A stretch of 64,000 nt of DNA from VXOZ01 sp965220045 (GCA_965220045.1 OZ244803.1:3286001-3350000), one strand, 5' to 3'. Shown: positions 43,805-53,045, counted from the first letter of the stretch. The notes: generated by a model from the sequence alone, not told the origin. Program-made: numbers and translations.

Positions 43805-44384
43805 TGCGCTCCCATATGCCCTCGAAGTCGATGATTTGTACGAGCGTGGCTAAGAACCCAACTCCGACCAGCACCAAGCCTTGCACTGTCAGCAATGCCA
43901 TGCCTTGCTCGCCGAGAAACAAGCAGATCGTGAAATCCAGCCCGTTGACGACCAGCAGGACTCCCATGCTCATGCCAAAGATGCTGGTACGCAGCACTAC
44001 GGTAAAGAAACCAAGCAGAAGCACGCCCGCCGCTGCCAAGGCCGCAACCTGGGGGACCAACCCCGCCATGCGCTCCGCCAGCAAGTAGGCGGCTAAAATG
44101 CCGAGTACGGTGACCCCGACCAGCGTGGGCGTCTCGAAAATGGACTGGTTTTGCAGCGGCCGCTTCCGTTCTACCCACAGAGCCACGGCCAGCATGACGG
44201 CGACAGTAAGACCGATGATGATGCGCGTGACACCGACGACCGTGCCCGCAAAAACCATGAGCAATAGCGACGTGGCCATGTACGTGGCGAGGAGACCCAC
44301 GTACGCGGCCAGCCATTGGCGGATCACCAGAACGGTACACGGCCCCGCGAATGCAAGTACGAGCAGGGCATACTCCCAACTCAT
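43791..44384 (-). CDS. HyfE/NuoK-like small membrane subunit
   Basis: A 197-residue protein with six or so hydrophobic helices. The C-terminal part (GMSMGVLLVVNGLDFTICLF) resembles the NuoK/MnhC region of hydrogenase-4 component E. ATG 44384 overlaps the upstream stop by four bases (ATGA), so translation is coupled to the NuoL-like gene. Acidic residues in membrane helices are few; whether it pumps cannot be judged. Confidence 0.7.
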   Translation of the reverse strand: MSWEYALLVLAFAGPCTVLVIRQWLAAYVGLLATYMATSLLLMVFAGTVVGVTRIIIGLTVAVMLAVALWVERKRPLQNQSIFETPTLVGVTVLGILAAYLLAERMAGLVPQVAALAAAGVLLLGFFTVVLRTSIFGMSMGVLLVVNGLDFTICLFLGEQGMALLTVQGLVLVGVGFLATLVQIIDFEGIWERNASR

Positions 44385-46279
44385 GAGACGATTCCTTGCG
44401 TTTCCATGAGCAGAACGAAGAGCGCGAGCAAGGCGAGCATGGCAATGGCAATGTAGTAGCGTCGTTCCGCTGCGGTCGAGGTTCTGCCGAGAAAGGACAG
44501 ACTACGCCCCAGGAGAAGCAGCAGTCCGTTTGGCGGCACCAAGAGCCGGTCCGCGGCGCCGCCAATTGCCCGGGTTATCGATACCAGTTGCCGCCGGTCC
44601 CGCGGGTGCATGCGCCGTAAGAGCAGCACGGCAATCAGGCCGACCCCGCCGACGAGGGCCGTGGAAAGCGTGCTGGGCAGCAGGTGCGCCGCCCAGGAAA
44701 ACACCGCTGCTTGCGGCACGGCAGCATGGCTGATCGTAGTCACCGCGGGCCAGACGAGCGCGGAGAATTGCCACTGCAGCACGAACATGACAACGCCCCC
44801 GGCCACAATGAGCCACAGGAGATTGCTTTGGTCGAGCAGGGCTTCCGAGCGCCGCACCGCGGTGAGAGGCGGGTTTATGAACAGACGCTGCATCCAACGC
44901 CCGAAAGTGACGATAACAGTGATCCCGAAAAGGATGATGAGGGCCTGCATGGGAATGGCCCACACCTCCCTTTCAATCGCGGAAAAGAGGAAGGAGCGCG
45001 AGGCAGCGCTCAAGGGGAGCACCACGCCCGCGAGCGCGGCAATGCCGATGACGACGGTAGCCGCCGGCAAGGCCCAGACTGCCCGTTGACTCTGGCGGCT
45101 GATCGCGAGGAGCGACGGCCCCGCCGCCGCGACCAGCGCCATGCCGATGCTGCCGCTGAAGACGATCAACGCGGCGGCAGCCATTGATTCGTACGTGCCC
45201 ACGGCCACCGCCACGGCAACGAGCCCGGCGTGGCCTATCCAGTTCACGGCGAGCAGCGACGCCAGTCTGCCCATGGCGAGCATCGCGGCCACCGAGAGCG
45301 CCAGACTCACGGCGCCGACGATGAGCAACGGGTTCGACCAGGGGATGAACGGTTCCGGACCGGCGAGCACAAGAAATCGCGCGACAACGTACAGGGTTCC
45401 GAGCAGCATCACACCGGCCACATTCGCGTATATGGGCGCCAGGTGACTGCGCAACGATGCCGCCCAGCCGTGAAACGGGGGCCAACTCGCACGGGCAGCC
45501 ACTGAGGCGAGCACTAGACCTACCACCAGCGCGTCAAAGACGCCGGCCGGGATGTCTGCGTAGAGATATTGGTCGCTGCGACGGGAAATGATTAGAATTG
45601 CCGCCAGGAGGCCGTAGCCGGAAAAGTGGCTGACCATGAGCAAACGCAGCGCCGCCGCGTTCACCTGGGGGCGTTCCTCTCGCGGCAGGACCGCCAGAAT
45701 GTAGTTGGTCAGCCCCAGCGCTTCCCAGAATACATAGAGGAAGAGCAAGTTTGCGGAGAGCACCAAGCCCCCGTAGGCACAGAGCGTGAGCAAGACGCAG
45801 GCGTAGGCCCGTCCCATTTGATCGCGGGGCAGGTGGGCGGCCGGCAGGATCCAAAGAAAGCAGAGCAGCATCGCCGCGCCCAGCCAGAGAAAGAGCACGC
45901 TGACGGAATCCAGCTGAAAGGCCAGCACAATCGCGTTGTTGAGGAGTTCTAGCCAGGCTCCGAACTCGGCGGCCAGCGCAGTCTCGCCGCGGACTGAGGC
46001 GTGGATGGAGACTTGAGCCAGGACCCCGGCGATGGCAACGGTCGCGATGATGGGATAGGCCTCGATCCAGGCGTTGGAGAGTCGCAGCGCGACAACGAGG
46101 GGCCGCAGCCAGCGCCAGCGGAGCAGGCGTTGCTGCAACCAGGTGCTGCCCCGCACGACGTAGTCCGCGCCAATGAGCAGCAGACTGAGGCTGAGGAGTA
46201 CCGCTACCGGCACGATCAGCCAGGGATGCGGCACATTGATGGCTAGATTCTGCACAGGCGCTGGGCTTTCGAACTGCAA
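44381..46279 (-). CDS. NuoL/HyfB/MrpA-like proton-conducting membrane subunit
   Basis: A ~630-residue polytopic protein, first gene of the three-gene membrane arm. Family features are LFLYVFWEALGLTNYILAVL (the conserved Glu of the first half-channel), SHFSGYGLLAA, AARASWPPFHGWAASL (Lys position replaced by Arg/Ser context) and VNWIGHAGLVAVAVAV (conserved His). The frame is open to 46498, but that start overlaps ubiD and has a non-membrane leader. A non-ATG start such as TTG 46279 or GTG 46234 is more likely; the exact start is uncertain. No Shine-Dalgarno decides it. Confidence 0.75.
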   Translation of the reverse strand: MQFESPAPVQNLAINVPHPWLIVPVAVLLSLSLLLIGADYVVRGSTWLQQRLLRWRWLRPLVVALRLSNAWIEAYPIIATVAIAGVLAQVSIHASVRGETALAAEFGAWLELLNNAIVLAFQLDSVSVLFLWLGAAMLLCFLWILPAAHLPRDQMGRAYACVLLTLCAYGGLVLSANLLFLYVFWEALGLTNYILAVLPREERPQVNAAALRLLMVSHFSGYGLLAAILIISRRSDQYLYADIPAGVFDALVVGLVLASVAARASWPPFHGWAASLRSHLAPIYANVAGVMLLGTLYVVARFLVLAGPEPFIPWSNPLLIVGAVSLALSVAAMLAMGRLASLLAVNWIGHAGLVAVAVAVGTYESMAAAALIVFSGSIGMALVAAAGPSLLAISRQSQRAVWALPAATVVIGIAALAGVVLPLSAASRSFLFSAIEREVWAIPMQALIILFGITVIVTFGRWMQRLFINPPLTAVRRSEALLDQSNLLWLIVAGGVVMFVLQWQFSALVWPAVTTISHAAVPQAAVFSWAAHLLPSTLSTALVGGVGLIAVLLLRRMHPRDRRQLVSITRAIGGAADRLLVPPNGLLLLLGRSLSFLGRTSTAAERRYYIAIAMLALLALFVLLMETQGIVS

Positions 46280-46416
46280 TACGTCTGCTGCTGCGCCACC
46301 CGCAAAGCACAGGTACGCAGGATTGCCAGGCTCTATTGTATGCGAGTTACCGCCAGCGCGCCTGCCGGGGCCGGTGTCCTGCCAGCGTGCGCTTGGTGCA
46401 AGTGAGCGGCACGAGG

Positions 46417-47883
46417 CTACGGGATGCGGAAGTATTCCTGCCAGCGGCGCGTCACCAGCTCCGTGATCTCCGGGCTCATCACGATGTCCGGCGGCCACTC
46501 GCGGGTAAAGCCCTCCTCCGCCGTCTTGCGGGTGGCGTCCACGCCCATCTTGCCGCCGTAGTTCGGCAGCGGCGCCGCGTGGTCCAGCGAATCTACCGGC
46601 CCTTCCACTATGACCGTATCCCGCTTCCAGTCTACGTTGTTCCCCATGCGAAAGAGCACCTCGGACGTATCCTGCACGTCAATGTCGTCATCCACCACCA
46701 CGATGAACTTGACGCACATCATCTGGTGCAGGCTCCACAGGGCGTACATGGTCTTGCGGGCGTGACCGGGAAAGCGCTTCTTGATAGAAACGAAGACGAT
46801 GTTGTGGAAGACGCCTTCATCCGGCAGCGCGATGTCGGCCACCTCCGGGACCATCATCTTGATGAGGGGCAGGAAGATACGCTCGGTGGCCTTGCCCATG
46901 AAAATGTCTTCCATTGGTGGGCGACCTACCACAGTGGTTACGTAAATGGGATCGCGCCGGTGCGTGATGGCGGTGATGTGAAAGACCGGGTACTCGTCCG
47001 CTAGCGAATAGTAGCCGGTGTGGTCACCAAAGGGCCCTTCTGTGGCGTATTCACCCGGCTCCACGTAGCCCTCCAGCACGATCTCGCTGTTGGCGGGTAC
47101 CATCACGTCCACGGTCTTGCCTTTGACGAGTTGGACGGGTCCGCCGCGCAGGAACCCGGCGAAGAGAAACTCATCGATCCCCTGCGGCAGCGGAGCGGTG
47201 CCGGAGTACACCGCCGCCGGTTCCGCGCCGAGCGCTACCGCCAGTTGCAGGCGTTCCTTCTTCTGCACGCTGTCGTCGTAGTGCTCGCGGCCGCCCTTAT
47301 GGCGCTGCCAGTGCATGGCCGTGGTGTTCTTGCTGAGCACCTGCATGCGGTAGCAGCCCACGTTGCGCTTGCCGGTATTGGGATCGTAGCTGCAAACGAG
47401 GGGTAGGGTGATGTATTTGCCGGCGTCGAGCGGCCAGCACTTGATGACGGGCAGCATGCCGAGGTCCACGTCGTTGCCGGTCAGCACCACTTCCTGGCAC
47501 GGCGCGGCATTCACGACCTTGGGCGCAATGCGGGATAGTTTGAGCAGTTCGCCGCCGGCCTGCAACTTGGCGGCGAACCCTTCCGGCGGGCCGCCGAGTG
47601 CGATGCCGAGCAGGTTTTCTAGTTTCTGCGGGAGTTCTGCCCACGAATCGGAGCCGAGCGCCCATGCTGTGCGCTGCTCCGAGCCGAAGGTGTTGATGAG
47701 CAGCGGCATGTCGGAGCCCTGCACGTTCTCGAAGAGCAGCGCGGGCCCACCGGCTTTGGTGACCCGGTCGGTGATTTCCGTGATCTCCAGCTCGGGGTCT
47801 ACCGGGGCCGTTATGCGCTGCAATTCCCCTTTGCCTTCAAGAAACGTGACAAACTCACGGAGGTCTTTGAACGTGGGTGGCAT
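46417..47883 (-). CDS. UbiD-family decarboxylase
   Basis: A 488-residue member of the prenylated-FMN-dependent decarboxylase family. The N-terminal FKDLREFVTFLEGKGELQRI, central CYRMQVLSKNTTAMHWQRHKGG and GPFGDHTGYYSLADEYPVFH are family hallmarks. The catalytic E-R-E set is expected around the last two. Members make ubiquinone or menaquinone or act on aromatic acids. No ubiX or other quinone gene is adjacent, so the pathway is open. Immediately upstream of the NuoL-like gene on the same strand; a link through quinone is possible but unproven. Confidence 0.88.
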   Translation of the reverse strand: MPPTFKDLREFVTFLEGKGELQRITAPVDPELEITEITDRVTKAGGPALLFENVQGSDMPLLINTFGSEQRTAWALGSDSWAELPQKLENLLGIALGGPPEGFAAKLQAGGELLKLSRIAPKVVNAAPCQEVVLTGNDVDLGMLPVIKCWPLDAGKYITLPLVCSYDPNTGKRNVGCYRMQVLSKNTTAMHWQRHKGGREHYDDSVQKKERLQLAVALGAEPAAVYSGTAPLPQGIDEFLFAGFLRGGPVQLVKGKTVDVMVPANSEIVLEGYVEPGEYATEGPFGDHTGYYSLADEYPVFHITAITHRRDPIYVTTVVGRPPMEDIFMGKATERIFLPLIKMMVPEVADIALPDEGVFHNIVFVSIKKRFPGHARKTMYALWSLHQMMCVKFIVVVDDDIDVQDTSEVLFRMGNNVDWKRDTVIVEGPVDSLDHAAPLPNYGGKMGVDATRKTAEEGFTREWPPDIVMSPEITELVTRRWQEYFRIP

Positions 47884-48125
47884 CGGTTGTGTTCGCTACC
47901 CTTTCAACTTTGCCAAACGTCGCAGATTCCAAACTTGTACCGACCCTCTCCCAAGGGAGGGCTTTAAATGCCTCCGGCCAGGATCACAAGACACCGGCTC
48001 TTGCCGTAGCATAAGGAGACTGTACAGACCCCCGGGCCGCTAGCGTGCGGTCATCACGCTTCTGCTATCCCGGTTTACTGATAACACTTAGTGTTTCCTG
48101 CCTATACAGCTTCAATGCATCTTTA

Positions 48126-49637
48126 CTAGCGGCAATTCGGATAGTCGGGATCCGGAGTGCCGCCGCTGGACGGCAGCGCCTGTCCAAGCATCACGTTAGC
48201 TGCCCAACCCTCAGACGCCGTCGTCACGTCGCACCAGTAGTAACCACGCGACTGGAACGTCGGGATGTCGGGAATGTGCCGCCACGCGCCACCCGTGTAG
48301 ACGTAGATCGGGTCGCCAGCCTTCACCAGTTGGTTCGGCGCCGGGTGCATGTAATCCAGCGGAATCGCATTCAGCACATCCGATGGAACATTGTAGAAGT
48401 CCAGCACGGAAGTCCAGTCAATGCTGCCCACATGAGGACTGGAAGACGAGATCCAGACACGCACGATCATGTCGTCCGACTCACGGTTCACCACTGCGTA
48501 CGTCTGACCAAGGTCATTGTCGCGGATGTAACCGTTCATATGCGGCTCCAGCATGCCGTCGGCAGTCAGAATACCAACGCCAAGACTGAAGTCGGCGCCG
48601 CCGTCATGCCGCTCGATGTCGATGAGGTTGCCCTCACCCTTCGTCACCGTCGCCGACTCGGTCATGCCGACGCTCGTGTCCTGCATGGCTTCCGGCTCAG
48701 GTGCCGGTGGCGCCAAGGTGAAGGTGCCCTTCTGGCTCTCATCGTCAGGCAGTGGTTTTGCCCTAATAGAGTAGCCAAGGTCTGTCGCCGCAATCACAAC
48801 GGCATAAGAGAATTCGACGCTCGCAGCATCGATGTCATCCTGCACCAGCGTGTATTCGTTCGACTGCTCCGCACTCACAGAGTTGCTCTGCAGGGCCGCC
48901 AGGGTGAATACCGACACGGGGACCGCACCACCGACATCGTTACCGTCCTCATCCTTCAACTGCTTGCGGATGATGAGGGGCTTGGCAATCACCGCAAACT
49001 TGCCGGTTTCCCAACTCACCGTGAACTTGACCTTCTCGCCCGCGGCAATTTCGTCAGGCCGGTCCATAGCAACGTTCACTGTCACTAACGAATAGCCGTC
49101 GTCGGGGCCCGGATCCTTGGTCACAACAACATCAACGATGTTGCTCGTAATCCTGACAACATCGGCACCGTGGTGACCATCAGTTTGTGTGCCGTCGTCA
49201 GTAAGGCTAGTGGCTGGTATAAGGAGCATGAACTGAACGGGAATTGTGCGCTGCTGGGCGTCACCCAACTCACTTTCATGCACCCGATACTCGAACTCCT
49301 GCAACTGCGCAACCGGATTGTCAGCAGTAAGGGCAGATTCAAGTAGCTTATTCGAGGCACTCTGCGAGTCATTGACACCAAGTTCTCCATCACCGTCGGC
49401 GTCATAAAAATACACACTACCCACCGCGGTTGGAATTCCGATATCATGCTGAAGCCGTTCAACGATGACGAGGAATTTCAGCCAATCACCGGGATGCACC
49501 GGATCCTCGCTATCGACGCGGTGGATGGTGATCCTGGCAACATCTCCTTCATGCGCCGACGCCACTAGGAAGCCGGTTGCACTCAGAATTAGCGCAGTGA
49601 ATACACTCAGCAAGCGATAGAATGTCCTCACAGCCAC
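48126..49637 (-). CDS. Secreted multi-domain beta-rich protein of unknown function
   Basis: A 503-residue protein with an N-terminal signal peptide (LLSVFTALILSATGFLVASAHEG, cut after AHA-like region). It has two repeated beta-sandwich-like stretches of ~130 residues (VHPGDWLKFLVIV... and EIAAGEKVKFTVSW...). A DADGDGELGVND loop resembles a calcium-binding EF-like/dockerin segment. The C-terminal region is Trp/Tyr-rich (WRHIPDIPTFQSRGYYW). It starts with GTG (49637, or 49631 with GAGAGG closer). No enzyme motif. Likely cell-surface or released; isolated between ubiD and the KDPG aldolase. Confidence 0.7.
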   Translation of the reverse strand: MAVRTFYRLLSVFTALILSATGFLVASAHEGDVARITIHRVDSEDPVHPGDWLKFLVIVERLQHDIGIPTAVGSVYFYDADGDGELGVNDSQSASNKLLESALTADNPVAQLQEFEYRVHESELGDAQQRTIPVQFMLLIPATSLTDDGTQTDGHHGADVVRITSNIVDVVVTKDPGPDDGYSLVTVNVAMDRPDEIAAGEKVKFTVSWETGKFAVIAKPLIIRKQLKDEDGNDVGGAVPVSVFTLAALQSNSVSAEQSNEYTLVQDDIDAASVEFSYAVVIAATDLGYSIRAKPLPDDESQKGTFTLAPPAPEPEAMQDTSVGMTESATVTKGEGNLIDIERHDGGADFSLGVGILTADGMLEPHMNGYIRDNDLGQTYAVVNRESDDMIVRVWISSSSPHVGSIDWTSVLDFYNVPSDVLNAIPLDYMHPAPNQLVKAGDPIYVYTGGAWRHIPDIPTFQSRGYYWCDVTTASEGWAANVMLGQALPSSGGTPDPDYPNCR

Positions 49638-50277
49638 CTCTCTTCAATAAATCGAAACCGCGAATAGTCACCAAAAGAATACCAGACAATATCCGGCGTT
49701 TGCATACGTACTCTCCTCATTATGACGGCTATTCCGCGCTCGGGTGGATTCTTGCGTATGTGTCTCATTCTCCGGCTGGTAGAGTAGGGAGTTCGTCGTC
49801 GGCTTGGTCGGTAGCGTTGGAAGCACGGTACGCTAATGCAGAGCACATCTCTCTGATCTTCATGCGCGACTAACGCGCTGGCAATCCTGCCGCGACGTCC
49901 GGCATGGCGAGCGCACACCCATCGGACTTCAGCTAAAGTGCAGCAGGTCGCCGCGTGCTAGCAAGAGGTTCACGCGCCGGAGGCAGTGCATCTTTTTCGA
50001 GCCATGATGGGCTCTTACGCCAACCTTCAGCGCTGCCTGGCACCTGCAATCCGAATGAACGAAGCCAGATTGGATAAACCAATCGCTGACCCAAGCTTCT
50101 TCCGATGGGCAGTGGGCTCTAATCCGATCCAAGTTACAGCAGTTCGACATAAATTAGCAAATGCCACCATAGCTACCCTCAGTGGACCCGGTGCCGTCCA
50201 CTGTTCGGCGAGGCAGGCTCATCCGCCAGGGCTTGGATTGGTCCAGCGTGAAGAGCACTGCCCTGTCTTTCATTGCG
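49638..50277. other. 640-bp region without a supported gene
   Basis: Short frames on both strands here lack ribosome-binding sites and family-like sequence. One of them overlaps the end of the KDPG aldolase gene. No repeat family member is recognised, which is unusual for a gap of this size in the window. It may hold the promoter of the secreted protein (near 49640-49760, which is AT-richer). Confidence 0.4.
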
Positions 50278-50952
50278 CTACAGCATTTCCATGTCTTGCC
50301 GTGCCCGCACAATGGCTGCCCGCATTGCCCGGGTGGCAGCGGTGACACGCGCAAATTTTGCATTGAGGTTTTGCCAGTCCAGGAGTCCCGCGCCAACACC
50401 GAGTGCCAGGGCGCCGCTCTTAATGTACGTACCTGCGTTCTCGACCGTGATCCCACCCGTCGGCAGCAATGGTATCTGACCGAAAGGCCCTTGCAGATCC
50501 CTGAAGAACTGCGGCCCGACGATATTCGCGGGAAAGACCTTCACGATGTCCGCGCCTGCCCGCAGAGCCGTGAAGACCTCGGTAGGAGTGAACGCGCCGG
50601 GCACCACCATGCAGTCATGCTCGTTGGCAAAGCGGACGATCTCGGTGTCGAGATGCGGCGAGACGAAAAACGCGGCGCCCGCGGCCAGTGCATTCTCAGC
50701 ATCGGCTACCGAGAGCACCGTGCCGGCGCCGATTGCCATCTGCTCGCCCAGCGCGTCATGCAACGCGGCAATCATGTCCAACGCGTGGGGCGTATTGAGC
50801 GTGATTTCCATTACGTCCACGTCCGCCGCCAGCAGCGCCTCGCCAATGGGCACCGCCCACGCCGGGGGCACGCCACGGATGATCATGACCATCCCGGCGT
50901 CCTTGGTGCGCGCTACCTGCGCCTGCGCGCGCGTGCGTTGCAGTGTCTGCAT
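50278..50952 (-). CDS. eda: 2-dehydro-3-deoxyphosphogluconate (KDPG/KHG) aldolase family
   Basis: A 224-residue class I aldolase. The catalytic glutamate is in VMEITLNTP, GAGTVLSVADAENALAAGA is the phosphate/substrate loop, and the Schiff-base lysine is in ADIVKVFPA near residue 143, followed by LLPTGGI. It cleaves KDPG to pyruvate and glyceraldehyde 3-phosphate, or KHG to pyruvate and glyoxylate. No edd or sugar-acid kinase is adjacent, so the exact substrate (including galactonate derivatives) is open. Confidence 0.9.
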   Translation of the reverse strand: MQTLQRTRAQAQVARTKDAGMVMIIRGVPPAWAVPIGEALLAADVDVMEITLNTPHALDMIAALHDALGEQMAIGAGTVLSVADAENALAAGAAFFVSPHLDTEIVRFANEHDCMVVPGAFTPTEVFTALRAGADIVKVFPANIVGPQFFRDLQGPFGQIPLLPTGGITVENAGTYIKSGALALGVGAGLLDWQNLNAKFARVTAATRAMRAAIVRARQDMEML

Positions 50953-51157
50953 AGTCCTGCCTTAGTTGGGCTGCTTGCGTGTGGCCTTGGCGGTCTTTCG
51001 CCGCTCGTTACTTCCTAATACTATAAACTACTTGCCGCCACTTTTTGCGTTGTGCCGCGTGCTCGGTTCTTGTTGCGTGCAATGCCCTCTGGTGATGGAG
51101 TATTTTGGCGCACATGTGCGGGTCGGTTGGAGTTGAGCCGGCTCCGGCCTTTTGCCC

Positions 51158-51260
51158 TCACCCCGACCCTCTCCCACAGGAGACCTTTGCGTAATCCCCG
51201 CTGCCGCGAGGCAGTCCCCTCTCCCTCAGGGAAAGGGGGTTACGCTTTTACCTCGGGGCC
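51158..51260. repeat. Family D repeats upstream of the sigma-factor end
   Basis: CTCACCCCGACCCTCTCCC then GGAGACCTTTGCG and a second CTCTCCCTCAGGGAAAG, with the same CAAAGGTCTCC tag as at 19.2 and 26.0 kb. The 475-bp gap 50953-51427 holds these plus the 20-bp array below and no gene. Confidence 0.7.
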
Positions 51261-51385
51261 TAGTTATGCAAAGGTCTCCACAGAGAGAGGGAGTTCTGTC
51301 GCCTACATGTGGAGTTATGCCAAGGTTTTCATACGGAGAGGGGTTTTTCGCCCAGCGTTGCGGGTTTTGCCAAAGTCTGCAAGCG

Positions 51386-51446
51386 GTCTACGGCGCGGCG
51401 CCACAGTCTTCGGCGCAGCGCCGCAGTCTACGGCGCAGCGCCGCAG
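51386..51446. repeat. 20-bp tandem array that includes the stop codon of the sigma-factor gene
   Basis: GTCTACGGCGCAGCGCCGCA-like units start at 51386, 51406 and 51426, exactly 20 bp apart. The rightmost unit is the coding end of the sigma factor (CGAAP and stop). The two outer units look like copies of that gene end, each unit being a near-palindrome (GGCGC..GCGCC). Confidence 0.75.
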
Positions 51447-52132
51447 GCTTCCAGTTGGCGGCGGAGGAGCTTTTCCGCGCGCTGGCGGATGGCGCGCACG
51501 GCTTGGGGGCTGACGCCCATGCGCGCGGCGATATCCACCACGCGGCGGTCCTGCCAGTAGATGGCGTAGAGCACCGTCTTCTGCTTGGGCGTGAGCGCCT
51601 GCAGGGCTATCTCGAGCTCGGCGTGGATGGCCGGCTCCGCCGTGGGCTTGCCTTTGCGCAAGCACTGCTCGGCGAGATAGGCCGTAATCTCGTCGCTGAG
51701 CGACTGGTTGTGGGCGGGGTCCGGCGGCGCGATGCGCCGGGAGGTGCGGCCGAAGTTGTGCACGCGCCACTTGAGCATGGTGCACATGTAGGCTTCGAAG
51801 TTGCCGTTGCGCCGGTAGTCGTACTCGTAGAGCAACTCCAGAAAGAGGCGCTGCACCTCCTGGCGGGCGTCCTCGGCCTCCGACGGACGGAAGCTCCGCT
51901 TCAGGCGCCGTATCTGGCGCTCCATGGGCAGACGCAAGCGGTCCATGAGCAGCATTTGGGCGGTGGTGTTGCCCTGCTGCGCCGCCTGCACGGTGACGAA
52001 CAGTTCGTCAGGCGGGCGCGCGGGCGCCGGCTCTTTCGTCAAAGGCTGTGATTTCGTCAAAGACGCCGACTTCGTCAAAGACGCCGACTTCGTCAAGTCT
52101 GCTGACTGTGTCAAGGGCATTGTCGCTGCCAT
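51428..52132 (-). CDS. Sigma-70 family RNA polymerase sigma factor (small, phage/ECF-like)
   Basis: A 234-residue protein. Region 2 spans FRPSEAEDARQEVQRLFLELLYEYDYRRNG...CTMLKWRVHNF (DNA melting and core binding). Region 4 spans LTPKQKTVLYAIYWQDRRVV...VSPQAVRAIRQRAEKL (a -35-binding HTH). ATG 52132 is preceded by GGAGAGGAAAG; the longer frame to 52252 is not needed. The N-terminus has an Ala/Ser-Asp-Leu-Thr-Lys hexapeptide repeated about five times from an 18-bp tandem repeat (52035-52123). It probably drives the neighbouring phage-like genes, but its regulon is not visible. Confidence 0.8.
   Translation of the reverse strand: MAATMPLTQSADLTKSASLTKSASLTKSQPLTKEPAPARPPDELFVTVQAAQQGNTTAQMLLMDRLRLPMERQIRRLKRSFRPSEAEDARQEVQRLFLELLYEYDYRRNGNFEAYMCTMLKWRVHNFGRTSRRIAPPDPAHNQSLSDEITAYLAEQCLRKGKPTAEPAIHAELEIALQALTPKQKTVLYAIYWQDRRVVDIAARMGVSPQAVRAIRQRAEKLLRRQLEACGAAP
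52035..52123. repeat. 18-bp in-frame tandem repeat inside the sigma-factor gene (5 units)
   Basis: TTCGTCAAAGACGCCGAC units start at 52035, 52053, 52071, 52089 and 52107. They encode repeated [SA]-x-LTK hexapeptides in the disordered N-terminus. Two units are identical, so copy number is likely to vary between strains. Confidence 0.85.
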
Positions 52133-52239
52133 TGCTCTTTCCTCTCCTTCGTTAGCTGGAACGGTTTCTGGTATGTAACGTCGGGTTGTTCTGTGTGGCT
52201 CGTTCTTCCACGTATTCGGGATTCCCCCGTTCATCCTTC

Positions 52240-52372
52240 GACCCTTCGGCAAGCTCAGGACAGGCAGGCTCAGGACGAACGGGAGGAATCCTGCGCTTGT
52301 GATTCCTTACTGCCCTCTTTTCTCCGTACTGCGGGCTTCCCCCGGCGGGGGACAAGCCCCCGCGCTCCATGG
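52240..52372. repeat. Family C and family A repeats between sigma factor and lexA
   Basis: A family C element with a duplicated CAGGACAGGCAGGCTCAGGA core lies at about 52240-52282. A family A palindrome (GCGGGGGACAAGCCCCCGC) lies at 52347-52365, just beyond the lexA stop. Confidence 0.75.
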
Positions 52373-52383
52373 TTCCCGGTTTC

Positions 52384-53022
52384 TCATGCGAATACGCGGA
52401 TCACGCCCACCACCTTGCCGAGAATGGTGATGTTGTCGCCGGGGAGCGTGGGGTAATACGGGTTGGCGGGTACCAGGAATACCTGTCCGCCGTCGCGCTG
52501 GAGGTGCTTCAGCGTGGCGGTGCCGTCCTCGCGCAGGGCCGCCACCATCTCGCCGTTCTCCGCGCCGGGTTGGGGGCGAAGGAGCACGTGGTCGCCGTCG
52601 CAGACACAGGCATCCACCATGCTGTCGCCCTGCACGCGCAGCGCGTAGACGTCCGGATGCCGGGCGAAGACGCTATCCACGGTGAGCCAGTCCTCCACGG
52701 CCTCCACCGCCTCCACGCCGGTACCGGCGGCAATGGTGCCGCGCACCGGTACGCGCGCCACGCCCAAGCCCTCCAGCATCTGCACCTGGGGCGTCAGCTC
52801 GTAGCTGCCCCAGGCCGTGCGGCGCAGGTAGCCTTTGGCCTCCAAGCGTTTCAGGTGGTGGTGCGCCGCCGCCGGTGCGCGGGCGCCGATGCAGCGGGCA
52901 ATCTCTTCCAGGGTGGGCCAGCGTCCCTCCTGCTGTACGCGCGTGACAAACGTCAGCACCTGCCGCTGTTTATTGGTAAGCGGCTTACCGGCAATTTGCT
53001 CACCCATGAGCGTTTCGTTCAT
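52384..53022 (-). CDS. lexA: LexA repressor
   Basis: A 212-residue SOS repressor. It has an N-terminal winged HTH (LTNKQRQVLTFVTRVQ... PTLEEIARCIG), an Ala-Gly cleavage site in RGTIAAGTG, the catalytic Ser in GDSMVDA and the Lys in GTATLKHL. All self-cleavage elements are intact. ATG 53022 has AGGAAGG five bases upstream; the ATG at 53040 does not. It could be the host LexA or a prophage repressor of the same fold; its place at the edge of a phage-like module, divergent from it, leaves both open. A dyad 24 bp upstream may be its own operator. Confidence 0.9.
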   Translation of the reverse strand: MNETLMGEQIAGKPLTNKQRQVLTFVTRVQQEGRWPTLEEIARCIGARAPAAAHHHLKRLEAKGYLRRTAWGSYELTPQVQMLEGLGVARVPVRGTIAAGTGVEAVEAVEDWLTVDSVFARHPDVYALRVQGDSMVDACVCDGDHVLLRPQPGAENGEMVAALREDGTATLKHLQRDGGQVFLVPANPYYPTLPGDNITILGKVVGVIRVFA

Positions 53023-53045
53023 ATGCGCCTTCCTCTCCATCCCTG

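Noticed and set aside
46280..46498. NuoL-like start at 46498
   Set aside because: It would overlap the end of ubiD by 82 bp and add a hydrophilic leader of over 70 residues before the first helix. A non-ATG start nearer 46234-46279 is more plausible.
50154..50456. Minus-strand frame with CGHGKTWKCC resembling a SEC-C zinc motif
   Set aside because: It overlaps the 3' end of the KDPG aldolase gene for most of its length, has no start signal, and the motif falls inside codons needed by the aldolase.
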